Source: Antrihabitans auranticaus (lineage in GTDB: Bacteria > Actinomycetota > Actinomycetes > Mycobacteriales > Mycobacteriaceae). From it: a DNA stretch of 64,000 nucleotides. This document shows, in pieces, positions 26,207-34,898 of this stretch. Both the position numbers and the translations under genes were made by a program. Positions within the stretch are counted from its first letter, which is position 1; every line of letters starts with the position of its first letter. The stretch spans positions 558,001 through 622,000 of the forward strand of contig NZ_JAEMNW010000002.1 of the NCBI RefSeq assembly GCF_016481275.1, written 5' to 3'. The notes under the pieces are model-generated. The model was given only the letters and a program-made list of their open reading frames with translations, ran no database searches and was not told where the DNA came from.

Positions 26207-27400
26207 TCAGGCCGTGGGCCAACCCGTGTACGCCTCCGCGAGGTAGCGCGAGCCTGCTTCCGAGCCGACGACGGACCGGAGTTCGCCGAGTTGCCGCTGA
26301 ATGTCGAACGGACTGGCATCGGCGTCGGCGTGCAGCATGGTCGTCATCCAGTAGGAGAAGTGCTGGGCCTTCCACACTCGATCGAGCGCGCGTGGCGTGT
26401 ACTGGTCCAGCGCGTCGGTGTCGTTCTTGAGGACCGCCCGTTCCAGTACCTCGGTCAGCACGCGGACATCTGCCAGTGCGAGATTCAAGCCCTTCGCGCC
26501 GGTCGGCGGGACGGTGTGTGCCGCGTCGCCCGCGAGCAACATATTGCCGTAACGCATCGGCTCCTGGACGAAGCTGCGGAACGGGAGAACGGTCTTCTCC
26601 ATGATCGCGCCTTCTTTCAGGGCGAAGCCGTCATCGCCGGCGAGCCGCGACTGCAGCTCGTCCCAAATCTGCTCGTCGGACCAATCGTCGACGTTCTCTG
26701 TCGAGGCGCATTGGAAGTACATCCGCTGCACCGACTCCGTGCGCTGACTGATGAGCGCAAACCCCCGGTCGGACCGTGTGTAGATCAGTTCGGGCGCACT
26801 CATCGGAGCCTGCGCGAGGATCCCGAACCACGCGAACGGGTATTCGCGGAAAAATTGGCGCCGCTGGGCTTGCGGGATTTCCTTCCGGCACACACTGTGC
26901 GAGCCATCCGCTCCGATGAGGTATTCGCAGCGAATCTCCTGCGCCTGGCCGGCCGCGTCGGTGAATCGAATGCCGGGCTGGGAACCGGTGACATCGACAA
27001 CCGTCGTATCGCTGACCCCGAACCGGACGTCGCCGCCGTCGCGTTCGCGCGCGGTAGCCAGGTCGATGAAGACGTCGGTCTGCGGGTAGAGCCAGGTGGA
27101 AGCGCCGACCAGGCCCTGGAAATCGATGCGATGACTGACGCCGTCGAAACGCAGGTCGATTCCCTTGTGCTCGTGGCCGTCGGTGAGCACGCGGTTCGAG
27201 ACGCCGCTGTCGACGAGCATTCGCACGCTGTCGCGCTCGAGAATGCCGGCGCGATGGGTTTCCTCGATCTCCCGACGCGTGCGGCGGTCGATCGCGACCG
27301 ATTCGATGCCCGACAGGGCGAGCAGGTGCGAGAGCATCAGACCGGCTGGGCCGGCGCCGACTATGCCGACTGTCGTGCGGGTGATCGTGGGTCGAGCCAT
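26207..27400 (-). CDS. pobA: 4-Hydroxybenzoate 3-monooxygenase PobA
   Basis: A 397-residue FAD monooxygenase turning 4-hydroxybenzoate into protocatechuate with NAD(P)H and O2. Motifs: GAGPAG at about 15-20, RAGILE after the ETH segment, YLIGADGSHSVCR (DG motif), and GDAAHTVPPTGAKGLNLALAD closing the FAD site. Length equals the family's usual 390-400. It is the last gene of the pca operon, 17 bases after pcaC, so it feeds protocatechuate directly to PcaHG. Confidence 0.95.
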   Translation of the reverse strand: MARPTITRTTVGIVGAGPAGLMLSHLLALSGIESVAIDRRTRREIEETHRAGILERDSVRMLVDSGVSNRVLTDGHEHKGIDLRFDGVSHRIDFQGLVGASTWLYPQTDVFIDLATARERDGGDVRFGVSDTTVVDVTGSQPGIRFTDAAGQAQEIRCEYLIGADGSHSVCRKEIPQAQRRQFFREYPFAWFGILAQAPMSAPELIYTRSDRGFALISQRTESVQRMYFQCASTENVDDWSDEQIWDELQSRLAGDDGFALKEGAIMEKTVLPFRSFVQEPMRYGNMLLAGDAAHTVPPTGAKGLNLALADVRVLTEVLERAVLKNDTDALDQYTPRALDRVWKAQHFSYWMTTMLHADADASPFDIQRQLGELRSVVGSEAGSRYLAEAYTGWPTA

Positions 27401-27417
27401 GACGCTGGTCCTTTGTG

Positions 27418-27789
27418 TCAGTCGACGTCAGCGAGAACAGCTGCGGCGATGGAGAATCCGTGGTTGGCGGCAGGCACGCCGCAGTAGATTGCGCTCTGCA
27501 GGATGACTTCGCCGATCTCGTCGGCGGTCATGCCGTTGCGGCGGGCAGCGCGAACGTGCATCTCGAACTCCGACCAATGCCCTTGCGCGAGCAGCGCGGT
27601 GAGGGTGATCGCACTTCGAGTGCGCCGATCCAGTCCGGGCCGGGTCCAGATCTCGCCCCACGCATATCGCGTGATGAAGGACTGGAAGTCGTTCGTGAAC
27701 GCGGTCTTTGCAGCATCTGCTCTGTCGACGTGTGCGTCGCCGAGTACTTCGCGCCGGGTCTTCATGCCGGCGCCGTACGTGTCGGTCAT
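27418..27789 (-). CDS. pcaC: 4-Carboxymuconolactone decarboxylase PcaC
   Basis: A 123-residue AhpD-like helical protein that decarboxylates gamma-carboxymuconolactone to beta-ketoadipate enol-lactone. Signatures: TRPGLDRRTRSAITLTALLAQGHWSEFEMHVRAA and GMTADEIGEVILQSAIYCGVPAAN, with the catalytic His/Glu pair in this core. It is a free-standing PcaC, not the PcaL fusion with the enol-lactone hydrolase that several rhodococci carry, and no pcaD lies in the window. Start overlaps the pcaB stop by four bases. Confidence 0.93.
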   Translation of the reverse strand: MTDTYGAGMKTRREVLGDAHVDRADAAKTAFTNDFQSFITRYAWGEIWTRPGLDRRTRSAITLTALLAQGHWSEFEMHVRAARRNGMTADEIGEVILQSAIYCGVPAANHGFSIAAAVLADVD

Positions 27790-28988
27790 CGTGATTCCTT
27801 CTCCAGGGTTGCGGTGAGCCTGTCGAGAACACGATCGGTGAACGCGCCGGCCGAGCCGAGGTAGGTCGACGGCTCGCCCCCCGAACCTCGTTCGGCGAGT
27901 AGGTCGTCCGCGGCTTCAGCGACGTGGTGTGCCATGGCGTCGACGTCGACTTCGAGTCCTGCGATCAGCTCTGCCGATTGGGCGGCGGCTGTTACGGTCA
28001 GTTCGAGCAACGTGCGGAGTGCATTCCATTCGGAATGCCATGCTCCGTCCGGCCTTTCGTCCACTGCCTGCGCGGCTGCAAGGTGCAACTGTGCGCCGAG
28101 CAGCGGCGCTTGCAATGCGGCGCTGCGCATCAGGACCGACAGAACGGGATTTCGCTTGTGCGGCATCGTCGACGAACCGCCTCGGCCCTCGACAGCACCC
28201 TCCCGAACCTCCGCGATCTCGGGACGGGACAGCACCAAGACGTCGGCTGCGATGACGCCGAGTGCGTCACACACCGTCACCAGTGCGTGGCCGAGTCGGG
28301 TGACCGCGGTGCGGGTCGTGTGCCAGGGCACTCCGGGATCGGCGAGTTCCAAGGCCCGCGCGAACGCCGCGACCGCGGCCGAGGGGTCGTCGGTCAGCTC
28401 GTTTGTCAGCGCGAGAGTTCCGGCAGCACCACCGCACTGGACAGGCAGTCCGGTCAGGCTGTCGGTCGCCAGTTCGAGCGCGTCGAGCACCCCCGCCAGC
28501 CACTGTGCGGCCTTCAGTCCGAATGTGATGGGAACGGCGTATTGCGTCAACGTCCGGCCGGGCATGACGGAGTCGCCGTGTTCGCGAGCCAGGTGTCCGA
28601 GGGTCTGCGCCGTCGTTACGAGGTCTGTTCGGATGCGTCGCAACGCATCTCGGGCGACAAGAATCAACGCCGTATCGAGAACGTCCTGGCTCGTGAGCCC
28701 GCGGTGTACCAGTGCGCGAGCCGCTGGGTCGGCGACGGCCGACCGCAACGCCCGCACCAGCGGCACCACGGGGTTACCTGCCGCTTCCGTTTCGGTGATG
28801 AGCGCGGCGAGGTCGGGGCGCCAATCGACGACGGCCTTGGCGATCGCCTCCGACTGGGCCGCGGTTGCGGCACCGACCTCCGAAAGTGCGACGGCCCAGG
28901 CAACTTCGACCCGAAGCAGCGCGGTGACCACGGCCTCGTCGTCGACTAGCGACCCAGCCCTGTGGCTTCCCGGGGTGAGCAGGTTCAT
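27786..28988 (-). CDS. pcaB: 3-Carboxy-cis,cis-muconate cycloisomerase PcaB
   Basis: A 400-residue member of the fumarase/aspartase superfamily that cyclises beta-carboxymuconate to gamma-carboxymuconolactone. The superfamily signature is GGSSTMPHKRNPV (about residue 260-272); LTSQDVLDTA is the first active-site block and GRTLTQYAVPITFG the second. ATG 28988 lies one base beyond the pcaG stop; an upstream extension to 29123 lies in pcaG and was rejected. Confidence 0.93.
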   Translation of the reverse strand: MNLLTPGSHRAGSLVDDEAVVTALLRVEVAWAVALSEVGAATAAQSEAIAKAVVDWRPDLAALITETEAAGNPVVPLVRALRSAVADPAARALVHRGLTSQDVLDTALILVARDALRRIRTDLVTTAQTLGHLAREHGDSVMPGRTLTQYAVPITFGLKAAQWLAGVLDALELATDSLTGLPVQCGGAAGTLALTNELTDDPSAAVAAFARALELADPGVPWHTTRTAVTRLGHALVTVCDALGVIAADVLVLSRPEIAEVREGAVEGRGGSSTMPHKRNPVLSVLMRSAALQAPLLGAQLHLAAAQAVDERPDGAWHSEWNALRTLLELTVTAAAQSAELIAGLEVDVDAMAHHVAEAADDLLAERGSGGEPSTYLGSAGAFTDRVLDRLTATLEKESR

Positions 28989-28989
28989 G

Positions 28990-29556
28990 TCAGCGCTCGT
29001 GCCGTGGGTAGGTGAGAAACACCGTCTCGTCGTCGCCCTGCAGGTGGATGTCGAAGCGTAGGTTGCCGTTTTTCGTGCGCACGGCGACAAGACCGTTGCG
29101 GCGGTCCGAATCGAGTTCGGCAAGTAGGGGATCCGACGCTAGGGCAGCGTCGTCGCTCGGTACGTACGCACGAGTGAACAGGCGATTCAGAAGCCCGCGC
29201 GCGAAGATCACTACGGAGAAGAACGGTGCCGCGCCGTCTCGCGCCGGACCCGGCTCGATCGTCGTGAACGAATACTCGCCGGCGGAGTCGACCGATGTTC
29301 TTCCCCATCCGGTGAAGGCTGTGCCGTCGCGCCGCAGTGATCCGGCGACCTCCGGAACCCGGCCATCCGGTCCGGCTTGCCGAATCTCGAGCAGAGCATC
29401 CGGAACGGGCTGACCCTCGCCGTCGAATACGGTGCCGTGCAGTCGAATTGCCTTCGGGTGCGACGGCAGCACGAGCTCGTTGTCGCGCTCGTAGGGCAGT
29501 GCGTAACCATAGAACGGGCCGATTGTCTGGCCTGGTGTCGCGACGAGGTCATTCAT
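28990..29556 (-). CDS. pcaG: Protocatechuate 3,4-dioxygenase alpha subunit PcaG
   Basis: A 188-residue intradiol-dioxygenase-fold subunit (TPGQTIGPFYGYALPY at the N-terminus, GTVFDGEGQPVPDALLEIRQA, then GWGRTSVDSAGEYSF). Alpha subunits lack the iron ligands and complete the active site of the beta subunit. Overlaps the pcaH end by eight bases. Forms the (alpha-beta-Fe) enzyme that opens protocatechuate to 3-carboxy-cis,cis-muconate. Confidence 0.93.
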   Translation of the reverse strand: MNDLVATPGQTIGPFYGYALPYERDNELVLPSHPKAIRLHGTVFDGEGQPVPDALLEIRQAGPDGRVPEVAGSLRRDGTAFTGWGRTSVDSAGEYSFTTIEPGPARDGAAPFFSVVIFARGLLNRLFTRAYVPSDDAALASDPLLAELDSDRRNGLVAVRTKNGNLRFDIHLQGDDETVFLTYPRHER

Positions 29557-30328
29557 CGTCGTCCTCGCTTTCCATTGCGGTGCGGTGGCTTCCGGTCAGC
29601 ACGATGTCCCAGCGGTAGCCGAGCAGCCATTCGTGCTCGGACACGTCGTGCGCGTACTTCGCGACGAGCCGGTCACGCGCGTTCTGATCGGTGATCGCCT
29701 GGTAGATCGGATCCAGGGCAAACAGCGGATCGGACGGAAAGTACATCTGGGTGATCATGCGCTGGGTGAAATCCGTGCCGAAGAGCGAGAAGTGAATGTG
29801 TGCGGGGCGCCACGCATTGCGGTGGTTGCGCCAGGGGTACGGCCCCGGCTTGATCGTGACGAACGAATACCCGCCGTTGCTGTCGGTGAGGCAACGGCCG
29901 ACTCCGGTGAAGTTCGGATCGATCGGCGCCGGGTGCTGATCGCGTTTGTGGATGTAGCGGCCCGCCGCGTTTGCCTGCCAGATCTCGACCAGTTGGTTAC
30001 GCACCGGGCGGCCGTCCCCGTCGAGAACGCGCCCGGAAACCCGGATGCGCTCGCCGATGGGCTCGCCGCCGTGCTGGACCGTGAGGTCGGCTTCGAGTGG
30101 ATCGATGTCGGTGTGCCCGAACACCGGCGCAAACAACTCGGCGCCTTCGGGGTCGGCGTGGCGCAGGTCCTTTGTCGGGTGGCGAAGCACCGAGCTCCGG
30201 TAGGCGGGGAAGGCGAGCTGCGGCTGAGTCTCGGCCGCTGCGGCACGAGCGTGCGCGAACGCGATTTCCGCATCGATATCGGATTGGGACGAAAGTGGCG
30301 CGGTCTGCGCTATCGGTGGAGCGGTCAT
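29549..30328 (-). CDS. pcaH: Protocatechuate 3,4-dioxygenase beta subunit PcaH
   Basis: A 259-residue iron-bearing subunit. GRVLDGDGRPVRNQLVEIWQANAAGRY is the intradiol signature; iron ligands are the tyrosines in AGRYIHK and PGPYPWRN and the histidines in RPAHIHFSLFG. Start ATG 30328 chosen; the frame extends to 30439 across the operator and the iclR start and is not plausible. First gene of pcaHGBC-pobA, divergent from the IclR gene, with the 17-bp palindrome 44 bases upstream. Confidence 0.94.
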   Translation of the reverse strand: MTAPPIAQTAPLSSQSDIDAEIAFAHARAAAAETQPQLAFPAYRSSVLRHPTKDLRHADPEGAELFAPVFGHTDIDPLEADLTVQHGGEPIGERIRVSGRVLDGDGRPVRNQLVEIWQANAAGRYIHKRDQHPAPIDPNFTGVGRCLTDSNGGYSFVTIKPGPYPWRNHRNAWRPAHIHFSLFGTDFTQRMITQMYFPSDPLFALDPIYQAITDQNARDRLVAKYAHDVSEHEWLLGYRWDIVLTGSHRTAMESEDDDE

Positions 30329-30371
30329 GACTGGAACCGTACGAATGTGGGCGCTGTCACGCCAGGCTAGA

Positions 30372-30388
30372 CTTTCACTGAGTGAAAG
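30372..30388. promoter_or_regulatory. IclR-type operator, copy 1
   Basis: CTTTCACTGAGTGAAAG is a perfect 8-1-8 palindrome in the pcaH/iclR divergent region. A near copy lies just after iclR (31183-31199). It overlaps the possible GTG start of iclR at 30382, which favours the ATG at 30409 as the true start. Confidence 0.65.
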
Positions 30389-30408
30389 CTTCTGAATCGA
30401 GTGAATTG

Positions 30409-31170
30409 ATGGCCGGAAATACGTCCCAACCGGGCGCATCGGTGATCTCGCGTGCGCTCGCGCTTCTCGGCGCTTTCGACGAGCGCCATCGGGTGCTGAG
30501 CCTGACCGAACTCGCGCAGCGTGCCGAAATCCCTGTTCCTACCGCATATCGCCAGGTCAACGAGCTGGTCGCTGGCGGCGCGCTGATCCGACGCGACAAC
30601 GGCGACTACGCGATCGGACGGATGATCTGGAACCTCGGGTTGTTGGCACCGGTCCAGACCGGCCTGCGCCAGATCGCGTCGCCGTTCCTGCACGACATCT
30701 ACGCCGCGACGCTTGCGACCGTTCACCTGGCCGTACGCGAGGGGGACGAAGTGCTCTACATCGACCGCCTGTCCGGGCACGCCTCCGTGCCGGTGGTCAG
30801 CAAGGTCGGCAGTAAGTTGCCGATGCATTCGACCGGCGTCGGAAAGGTATTGCTCGCGTATGCGCCTCCCGACGTTGCGGCGCGGGCGATGTCGTCGCTC
30901 ACCCGAATAACCCCGTACACCGTTACACAGCCGAAGCGCCTCGCCGACCAGCTCGCAAAGGTCAGAAGAGAGGGCTACGCGACGACGGTGGAGGAAATGA
31001 CATTGGGCGCCTGCTCTGTCGCGGTGCCGATCACCCGCGCCGGCACGGACGTCGTCGCGGCGCTGGGCATCGTCATTCCGAAGCTCGGACGCGACAGGCC
31101 GCGGCTCACCGCCGCCCTTCAGGTTGCCGCGCAGGGCATTTCCAGGAGCCTCGGTCCGCTGGAACGGTAG
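30409..31170 (+). CDS. IclR-family regulator of the pca/pob operon
   Basis: A 253-residue IclR protein: winged helix at residues 10-75 (VISRALALLGAFDERHRVLSLTELAQRAEIPVPTAYRQ-type segment) and effector domain with HLAVREGDEVLYIDRL, the PMHSTGVGKVLLAY pocket and GACSVAVPITRAG. Orthologous position to PcaR/PobR-type regulators responding to protocatechuate, 4-hydroxybenzoate or beta-ketoadipate; which one cannot be told. GTG 30382 is an alternative start but lies in the operator. It probably controls both flanking directions through the two palindromes. Confidence 0.85.
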   Translation: MAGNTSQPGASVISRALALLGAFDERHRVLSLTELAQRAEIPVPTAYRQVNELVAGGALIRRDNGDYAIGRMIWNLGLLAPVQTGLRQIASPFLHDIYAATLATVHLAVREGDEVLYIDRLSGHASVPVVSKVGSKLPMHSTGVGKVLLAYAPPDVAARAMSSLTRITPYTVTQPKRLADQLAKVRREGYATTVEEMTLGACSVAVPITRAGTDVVAALGIVIPKLGRDRPRLTAALQVAAQGISRSLGPLER

Positions 31171-31182
31171 TCGCCGAAATAG

Positions 31183-31199
31183 CTTCCGCTGAGTGGAAG
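31183..31199. promoter_or_regulatory. IclR-type operator, copy 2
   Basis: CTTCCGCTGAGTGGAAG matches copy 1 at 14 of 17 positions and keeps the dyad with one arm mismatch. It starts 13 bases after the iclR stop, in front of a decayed HD-domain gene, suggesting that the latter once belonged to the same regulon. Confidence 0.5.
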
Positions 31200-31320
31200 C
31201 CGACGCTTGGCCCGTGCCCGGCCGACGCGTTGCAATGACGGAATGCTTCCCCGACTGCGTCCGGACCGTAACGAGTACGGCGGATCGATCGCTGACCGCC
31301 TGCCATCCGCGTCGCCGGAC

Positions 31321-31470
31321 ATCGGCATCTGGGCACTCGATGAAGAGCACGATCGACTGTGGCAGGTGGCCGCGCCCTACCTTGCGAACCGCGACAACGA
31401 TTGCTCGCGAGGTCCTCGACGACTTCGGTTACCCGAAGGTACGTCGCGTACAAATCCATTCACCGCGAAG
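31321..31470 (+). pseudogene. Remnant of an HD-domain phosphohydrolase-like gene
   Basis: One frame reads DEEHDRLWQVAAPYLANRDND, the N-terminal block of HD-domain proteins of this type. It then switches frame directly into TIAREVLDDFGYPKVRR, which in intact members comes about 70 residues later, after the HD motif. So an internal deletion removed the catalytic HD region and shifted the frame; the downstream part is also lost. No intact start-to-stop gene remains in 31200-31560. Family recognition is from memory of the block order. Confidence 0.45.
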
Positions 31471-31563
31471 CCCGTGCGCGGTCGGCGAGTCCAGGGACTC
31501 GCTAAGCGCGCACAGGGCGCAGCCAATTTCTCTACCATCAATGGTGGGAAGAGGTGGCTGTAC

Positions 31564-31800
31564 GTGCTCGAGTTGTGGACCGATCCGTCGGGTGCCCGAG
31601 TGTGGGTCGTTCGATGTGATCGGTGTGAAGTGTTGATCCGCTCTGCTTCACCGGATGCTGCCGGTGAAGCAGAGCCGGACGTCCCCGCCAATGCCCTCTG
31701 CGAAAGTTGTGCCACGCGTGTCGCGAGCGCCCACGTCCGAAATCTGTCCATGGATACGCCGCCCGAATTCTCGGCAGCGAACCGGGCAGAAAGAAAGTAA
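31564..31800 (+). CDS. Small zinc-ribbon-like protein
   Basis: A 78-residue soluble protein with two CxxC pairs (CDRC at about 19 and CESC at about 46) separated by an acidic linker, suggesting one zinc site. The GTG start at 31564 has AGAGGTGG eight bases upstream; the frame is open further 5' but that part overlaps the HD pseudogene. Function unknown. Confidence 0.5.
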   Translation: MLELWTDPSGARVWVVRCDRCEVLIRSASPDAAGEAEPDVPANALCESCATRVASAHVRNLSMDTPPEFSAANRAERK

Positions 31801-31926
31801 ACCGGCCACATAGCCACATGTCGTGACATCAACGGCTGCTTGGCATTTCGTTAATTCGACAGATTGTGTGCCCGATGCCCGAAATTGCGGTGCCGAACAC
31901 TTGTCAGGTGCCGATGTCAGCCATAC

Positions 31927-31942
31927 TGTGATTCGAGTCACA
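31927..31942. promoter_or_regulatory. Crp/GlxR-type binding site
   Basis: TGTGATTCGAGTCACA is a perfect match to the TGTGA-N6-TCACA consensus of actinobacterial cAMP receptor proteins (Rv3676 Crp, GlxR). It lies 147 bases upstream of pgm with no other gene between, so it probably controls the pgm-glgA-glgC operon. Confidence 0.7.
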
Positions 31943-32088
31943 ACAATAGTCGGCGCAATTTCCTAGTGCGCGCATGCAACCAGCGTTCAGCTTTCGCTCA
32001 AATGGGTACACGTTCGTCGCTACACCAGCAGGACGCCACGCGCAGTCAACCGCCGCCCTCGTGCGGCCGATTCGAAAGGTGGCCGTCG

Positions 32089-33729
32089 ATGCCCACCAAT
32101 CCGCGAGCAGGCACTCCCGCACAGGCCGGGGATCTCGTCGACATCGACGCCCTGCTCGCCGCGTACTACGCGGGTCACCCCGACCCGTCGGTGATCGAGC
32201 AGCGGGTGGCCTTCGGCACTTCCGGGCATCGTGGCTCGTCGCTCGACACAACCTTCAACGACGACCACATCGCGGCGACCAGCCAGGCGATCTGCGAGTA
32301 TCGGGCAGGTCAGGGCATCAGCGGGCCACTGTTCATCGGCCGCGACACCCACGCCCTGTCCGAACCTGCGTGGCGCACGGCGATAGAAGTATTCGCTGCA
32401 AACGACGTCACGATCCTCGTCGACGATTCCGGCGGCTTCACGCCGACGCCCGCGGTATCGCACGCCATCATCCGAGCCAACGCCGCGCGCGGTTCGGGGC
32501 CGCAGGCCGACGGTGTTGTCGTCACGCCGTCGCACAATCCACCGCGCGACGGCGGTTTCAAGTACAACGGACCCGACGGCGGTCCCGCGAACGTCGGGGC
32601 GACAACGTGGATTGCCGACCGGGCGAACGAGCTCCTCACGGCGAAGCTGTCCGGCGTCGGGCGGATCGCTTTCGACAGAGCGCAGACCCACGGTTACGAC
32701 TTCACCGGCCACTATGTCGACGACCTTCCGGCCATGATCGACTTCGACGCGATCCGCGGCGCGGGAGTTCGAATCGGGGCAGACCCGATGGGTGGCGCGT
32801 CCGTCGCCTACTGGTCCGTCATCGCGGACCGGCACAACCTCGATATGACCGTCGTGAACCAGAACGTCGATCCGCAGTTCGGTTTCATGACCCTGGATTG
32901 GGACGGCAAGATCCGGATGGACTGTTCGTCGCCGTATGCGATGGCGTCGCTCGTCGAACGAAAATCGGAGTTCGCCATCTCGACGGGAAACGACGCCGAC
33001 GCGGACAGGCACGGCATCGTGACCGCCGATCACGGCCTGATGAATCCCAATCATTTCCTTTCTGTCGCAATCGACTATCTCTACCGCCACAGGCCTGGCT
33101 GGTCGCCCGCCGCGGCCGTCGGCAAGACTATGGTCAGCTCCTCGATGATCGATCGCGTCGCCGCCGATCTCGGTCGGCAACTATTGGAGGTCCCGGTGGG
33201 ATTCAAATGGTTCGTCCCCGGCTTGATCAGTGGCGAGCTGGGCTTCGGTGGCGAGGAGAGTGCGGGCGCGTCGTATCTGCGCTCGGACGGACGGGTCTGG
33301 ACGACCGACAAGGACGGCATCATCCTGGCCTTGCTCGCGTCGGAGATTCAAGCGGTTACCGGTGACAGTCCTTCGCGTTACTACGGGAGGCTGACCGAGA
33401 AGTTCGGCACTCCCGCGTACGCGCGGATCGACGTGGCCTCGACCAGGGAGGACAAGGCACGACTCGGCCGATTGACCGGTGCCGACGTTGCCGCGACCGA
33501 GTTGGCCGGCGAACCGATCACCGCGCGCCTGACGGCCGCACCGGGTAACAAGGAAGCCCTGGGCGGTGTCAAGGTGACGACCGACTCGGGCTGGTTTGCT
33601 GCGCGACCGTCCGGAACGGAGAACGCTTTCAAAATTTATGCGGAGAGTTTTCGCGGTCCGCAACATCTGAGCCGGATTCAGGCGGAAGCTCAGGATGTGG
33701 TCGCGACGGCATTGGGTGGTGAGAAGTGA
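32089..33729 (+). CDS. pgm: Phosphoglucomutase (alpha-D-glucose phosphate-specific)
   Basis: Interconverts glucose 6-phosphate and glucose 1-phosphate. 546 residues, the same length as E. coli Pgm. The phosphoserine loop is VVTPSHNPPRDGGFKYN, the metal loop STGNDADADRHG, the sugar loop FGGEESAG and the phosphate loop ARPSGTENAFK. ATG 32089 has AAAGGTGG upstream; the frame is open further to 31864 but starts beyond the Crp site. First gene of pgm-glgA-glgC; its stop overlaps the glgA GTG. Confidence 0.95.
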   Translation: MPTNPRAGTPAQAGDLVDIDALLAAYYAGHPDPSVIEQRVAFGTSGHRGSSLDTTFNDDHIAATSQAICEYRAGQGISGPLFIGRDTHALSEPAWRTAIEVFAANDVTILVDDSGGFTPTPAVSHAIIRANAARGSGPQADGVVVTPSHNPPRDGGFKYNGPDGGPANVGATTWIADRANELLTAKLSGVGRIAFDRAQTHGYDFTGHYVDDLPAMIDFDAIRGAGVRIGADPMGGASVAYWSVIADRHNLDMTVVNQNVDPQFGFMTLDWDGKIRMDCSSPYAMASLVERKSEFAISTGNDADADRHGIVTADHGLMNPNHFLSVAIDYLYRHRPGWSPAAAVGKTMVSSSMIDRVAADLGRQLLEVPVGFKWFVPGLISGELGFGGEESAGASYLRSDGRVWTTDKDGIILALLASEIQAVTGDSPSRYYGRLTEKFGTPAYARIDVASTREDKARLGRLTGADVAATELAGEPITARLTAAPGNKEALGGVKVTTDSGWFAARPSGTENAFKIYAESFRGPQHLSRIQAEAQDVVATALGGEK

Positions 33730-34898
33730 AGGTAGGCCTGCTCACTCGGGAGTATCCGCCGGACGTTTACGGGGGCGCCGGCGTGCACGTCGACTTCCTG
33801 TCACGTGAGTTGCGGCCGCTCGTCGATCTCGCCGTGCATGCGTGGGGTGCGGACCGGATCTCGGATCTCGCTCCGGCGCAAGGCCACTCACCGGCAACGG
33901 CGACTAAGGACGCTAATCCCGCGTTGGCGACGTTGTCGGTCGACCTGTCGATGGCTGCTGCCGTCGCCGACCGCGAACTCGTGCACAGCCACACGTGGTA
34001 CGCGAATCTCGCCGGCCACATCGCCAAACTGCTCTACGACATTCCGCACGTGGTCACGACTCATTCCCTGGAACCGTTGCGGCCGTGGAAGGTCGAACAA
34101 CTCGGCGGTGGCTACGCACTGTCGTGCTGGGCGGAGAAAACCGCCATCGACAATGCCGATGCGATCATCGCCGTCAGCCACGCGATGCGCTCCGACATCG
34201 TTCGGCTCTACCCCGAGGTCAATCCGGACCGCGTGACCGTCATTCCGAACGGCATCGACTCGGACCTCTACCAGCCGACCGACGACCGTTCCGCGTGGGC
34301 CAAGCACGGCCTGGACCCGGACCGTCCGACTGTTCTCTTCGTCGGCCGCGTGACCAGGCAGAAGGGTGTTCAACATCTGGTGCGCGCGGCTGCAGGATTC
34401 CGACCCGAGGCACAACTCGTGCTGTGCGCGGGGGAGCCGGACACCCCGGAGCTGAAGGCGGAGTTCACCTCTCTCGTCACCGAACTCCAGGCCAATCGCG
34501 ATGGTGTGCACTGGATTCCGCAGATGCTGCCGCAACAGGAGGTCATTCAGCTGCTCTCCGGCTCGACGGTGTTCGCCTGTCCGTCGGTGTACGAGCCACA
34601 GGGCATCGTCAACCTCGAAGCAATGGCGTGCGAGACCGCCGTCGTCGCAAGCGAGGTCGGTGGCATTCCCGATGTGGTGATCAACGGTTCGACGGGACTG
34701 CTCGTGCCCTACAACAGCAATGAACCGCGGGTCTTCGAAGCGGGATTCACCGAAGAAGTGAACAAGTTGCTCGACGATCCCGAGCGTGCAGCAGGGATGG
34801 GTCGCGCCGGTCGCAGACGCGCGATCGAGGAATACGGATGGGACGCGATAGCAGCGCGGACCGTCGCCATCTACGAAAGAGCGGGGGAGCGGCGATGA
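33726..34898 (+). CDS. glgA: GT4 glycogen synthase / maltose-1-phosphate synthase (GlgA/GlgM-like)
   Basis: A 390-residue GT4 glycosyltransferase using ADP-glucose. N-terminus [24 protein letters not shown], donor site [16 protein letters not shown], and the E-x7-E loop [20 protein letters not shown]. Length and sequence type match actinobacterial Rv1212c, shown to make maltose 1-phosphate for the GlgE pathway, rather than the longer E. coli GlgA, so either glycogen elongation or GlgM activity is possible. GTG start overlaps pgm; stop overlaps glgC (ATGA). Confidence 0.92.
   Translation: MKVGLLTREYPPDVYGGAGVHVDFLSRELRPLVDLAVHAWGADRISDLAPAQGHSPATATKDANPALATLSVDLSMAAAVADRELVHSHTWYANLAGHIAKLLYDIPHVVTTHSLEPLRPWKVEQLGGGYALSCWAEKTAIDNADAIIAVSHAMRSDIVRLYPEVNPDRVTVIPNGIDSDLYQPTDDRSAWAKHGLDPDRPTVLFVGRVTRQKGVQHLVRAAAGFRPEAQLVLCAGEPDTPELKAEFTSLVTELQANRDGVHWIPQMLPQQEVIQLLSGSTVFACPSVYEPQGIVNLEAMACETAVVASEVGGIPDVVINGSTGLLVPYNSNEPRVFEAGFTEEVNKLLDDPERAAGMGRAGRRRAIEEYGWDAIAARTVAIYERAGERR

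Noticed and set aside
27934-29061. A long antisense frame over pcaB
   Set aside because: Ser/Thr/Arg-rich translation typical of GC-skewed shadow frames; pcaB on the other strand has the superfamily signature.
31207-31563. 5' extension of the zinc-ribbon gene as one 197-residue protein
   Set aside because: The extension consists of HD-remnant sequence in changing frames plus Arg/Pro-rich shadow; a ribosome site exists only at the internal GTG 31564.
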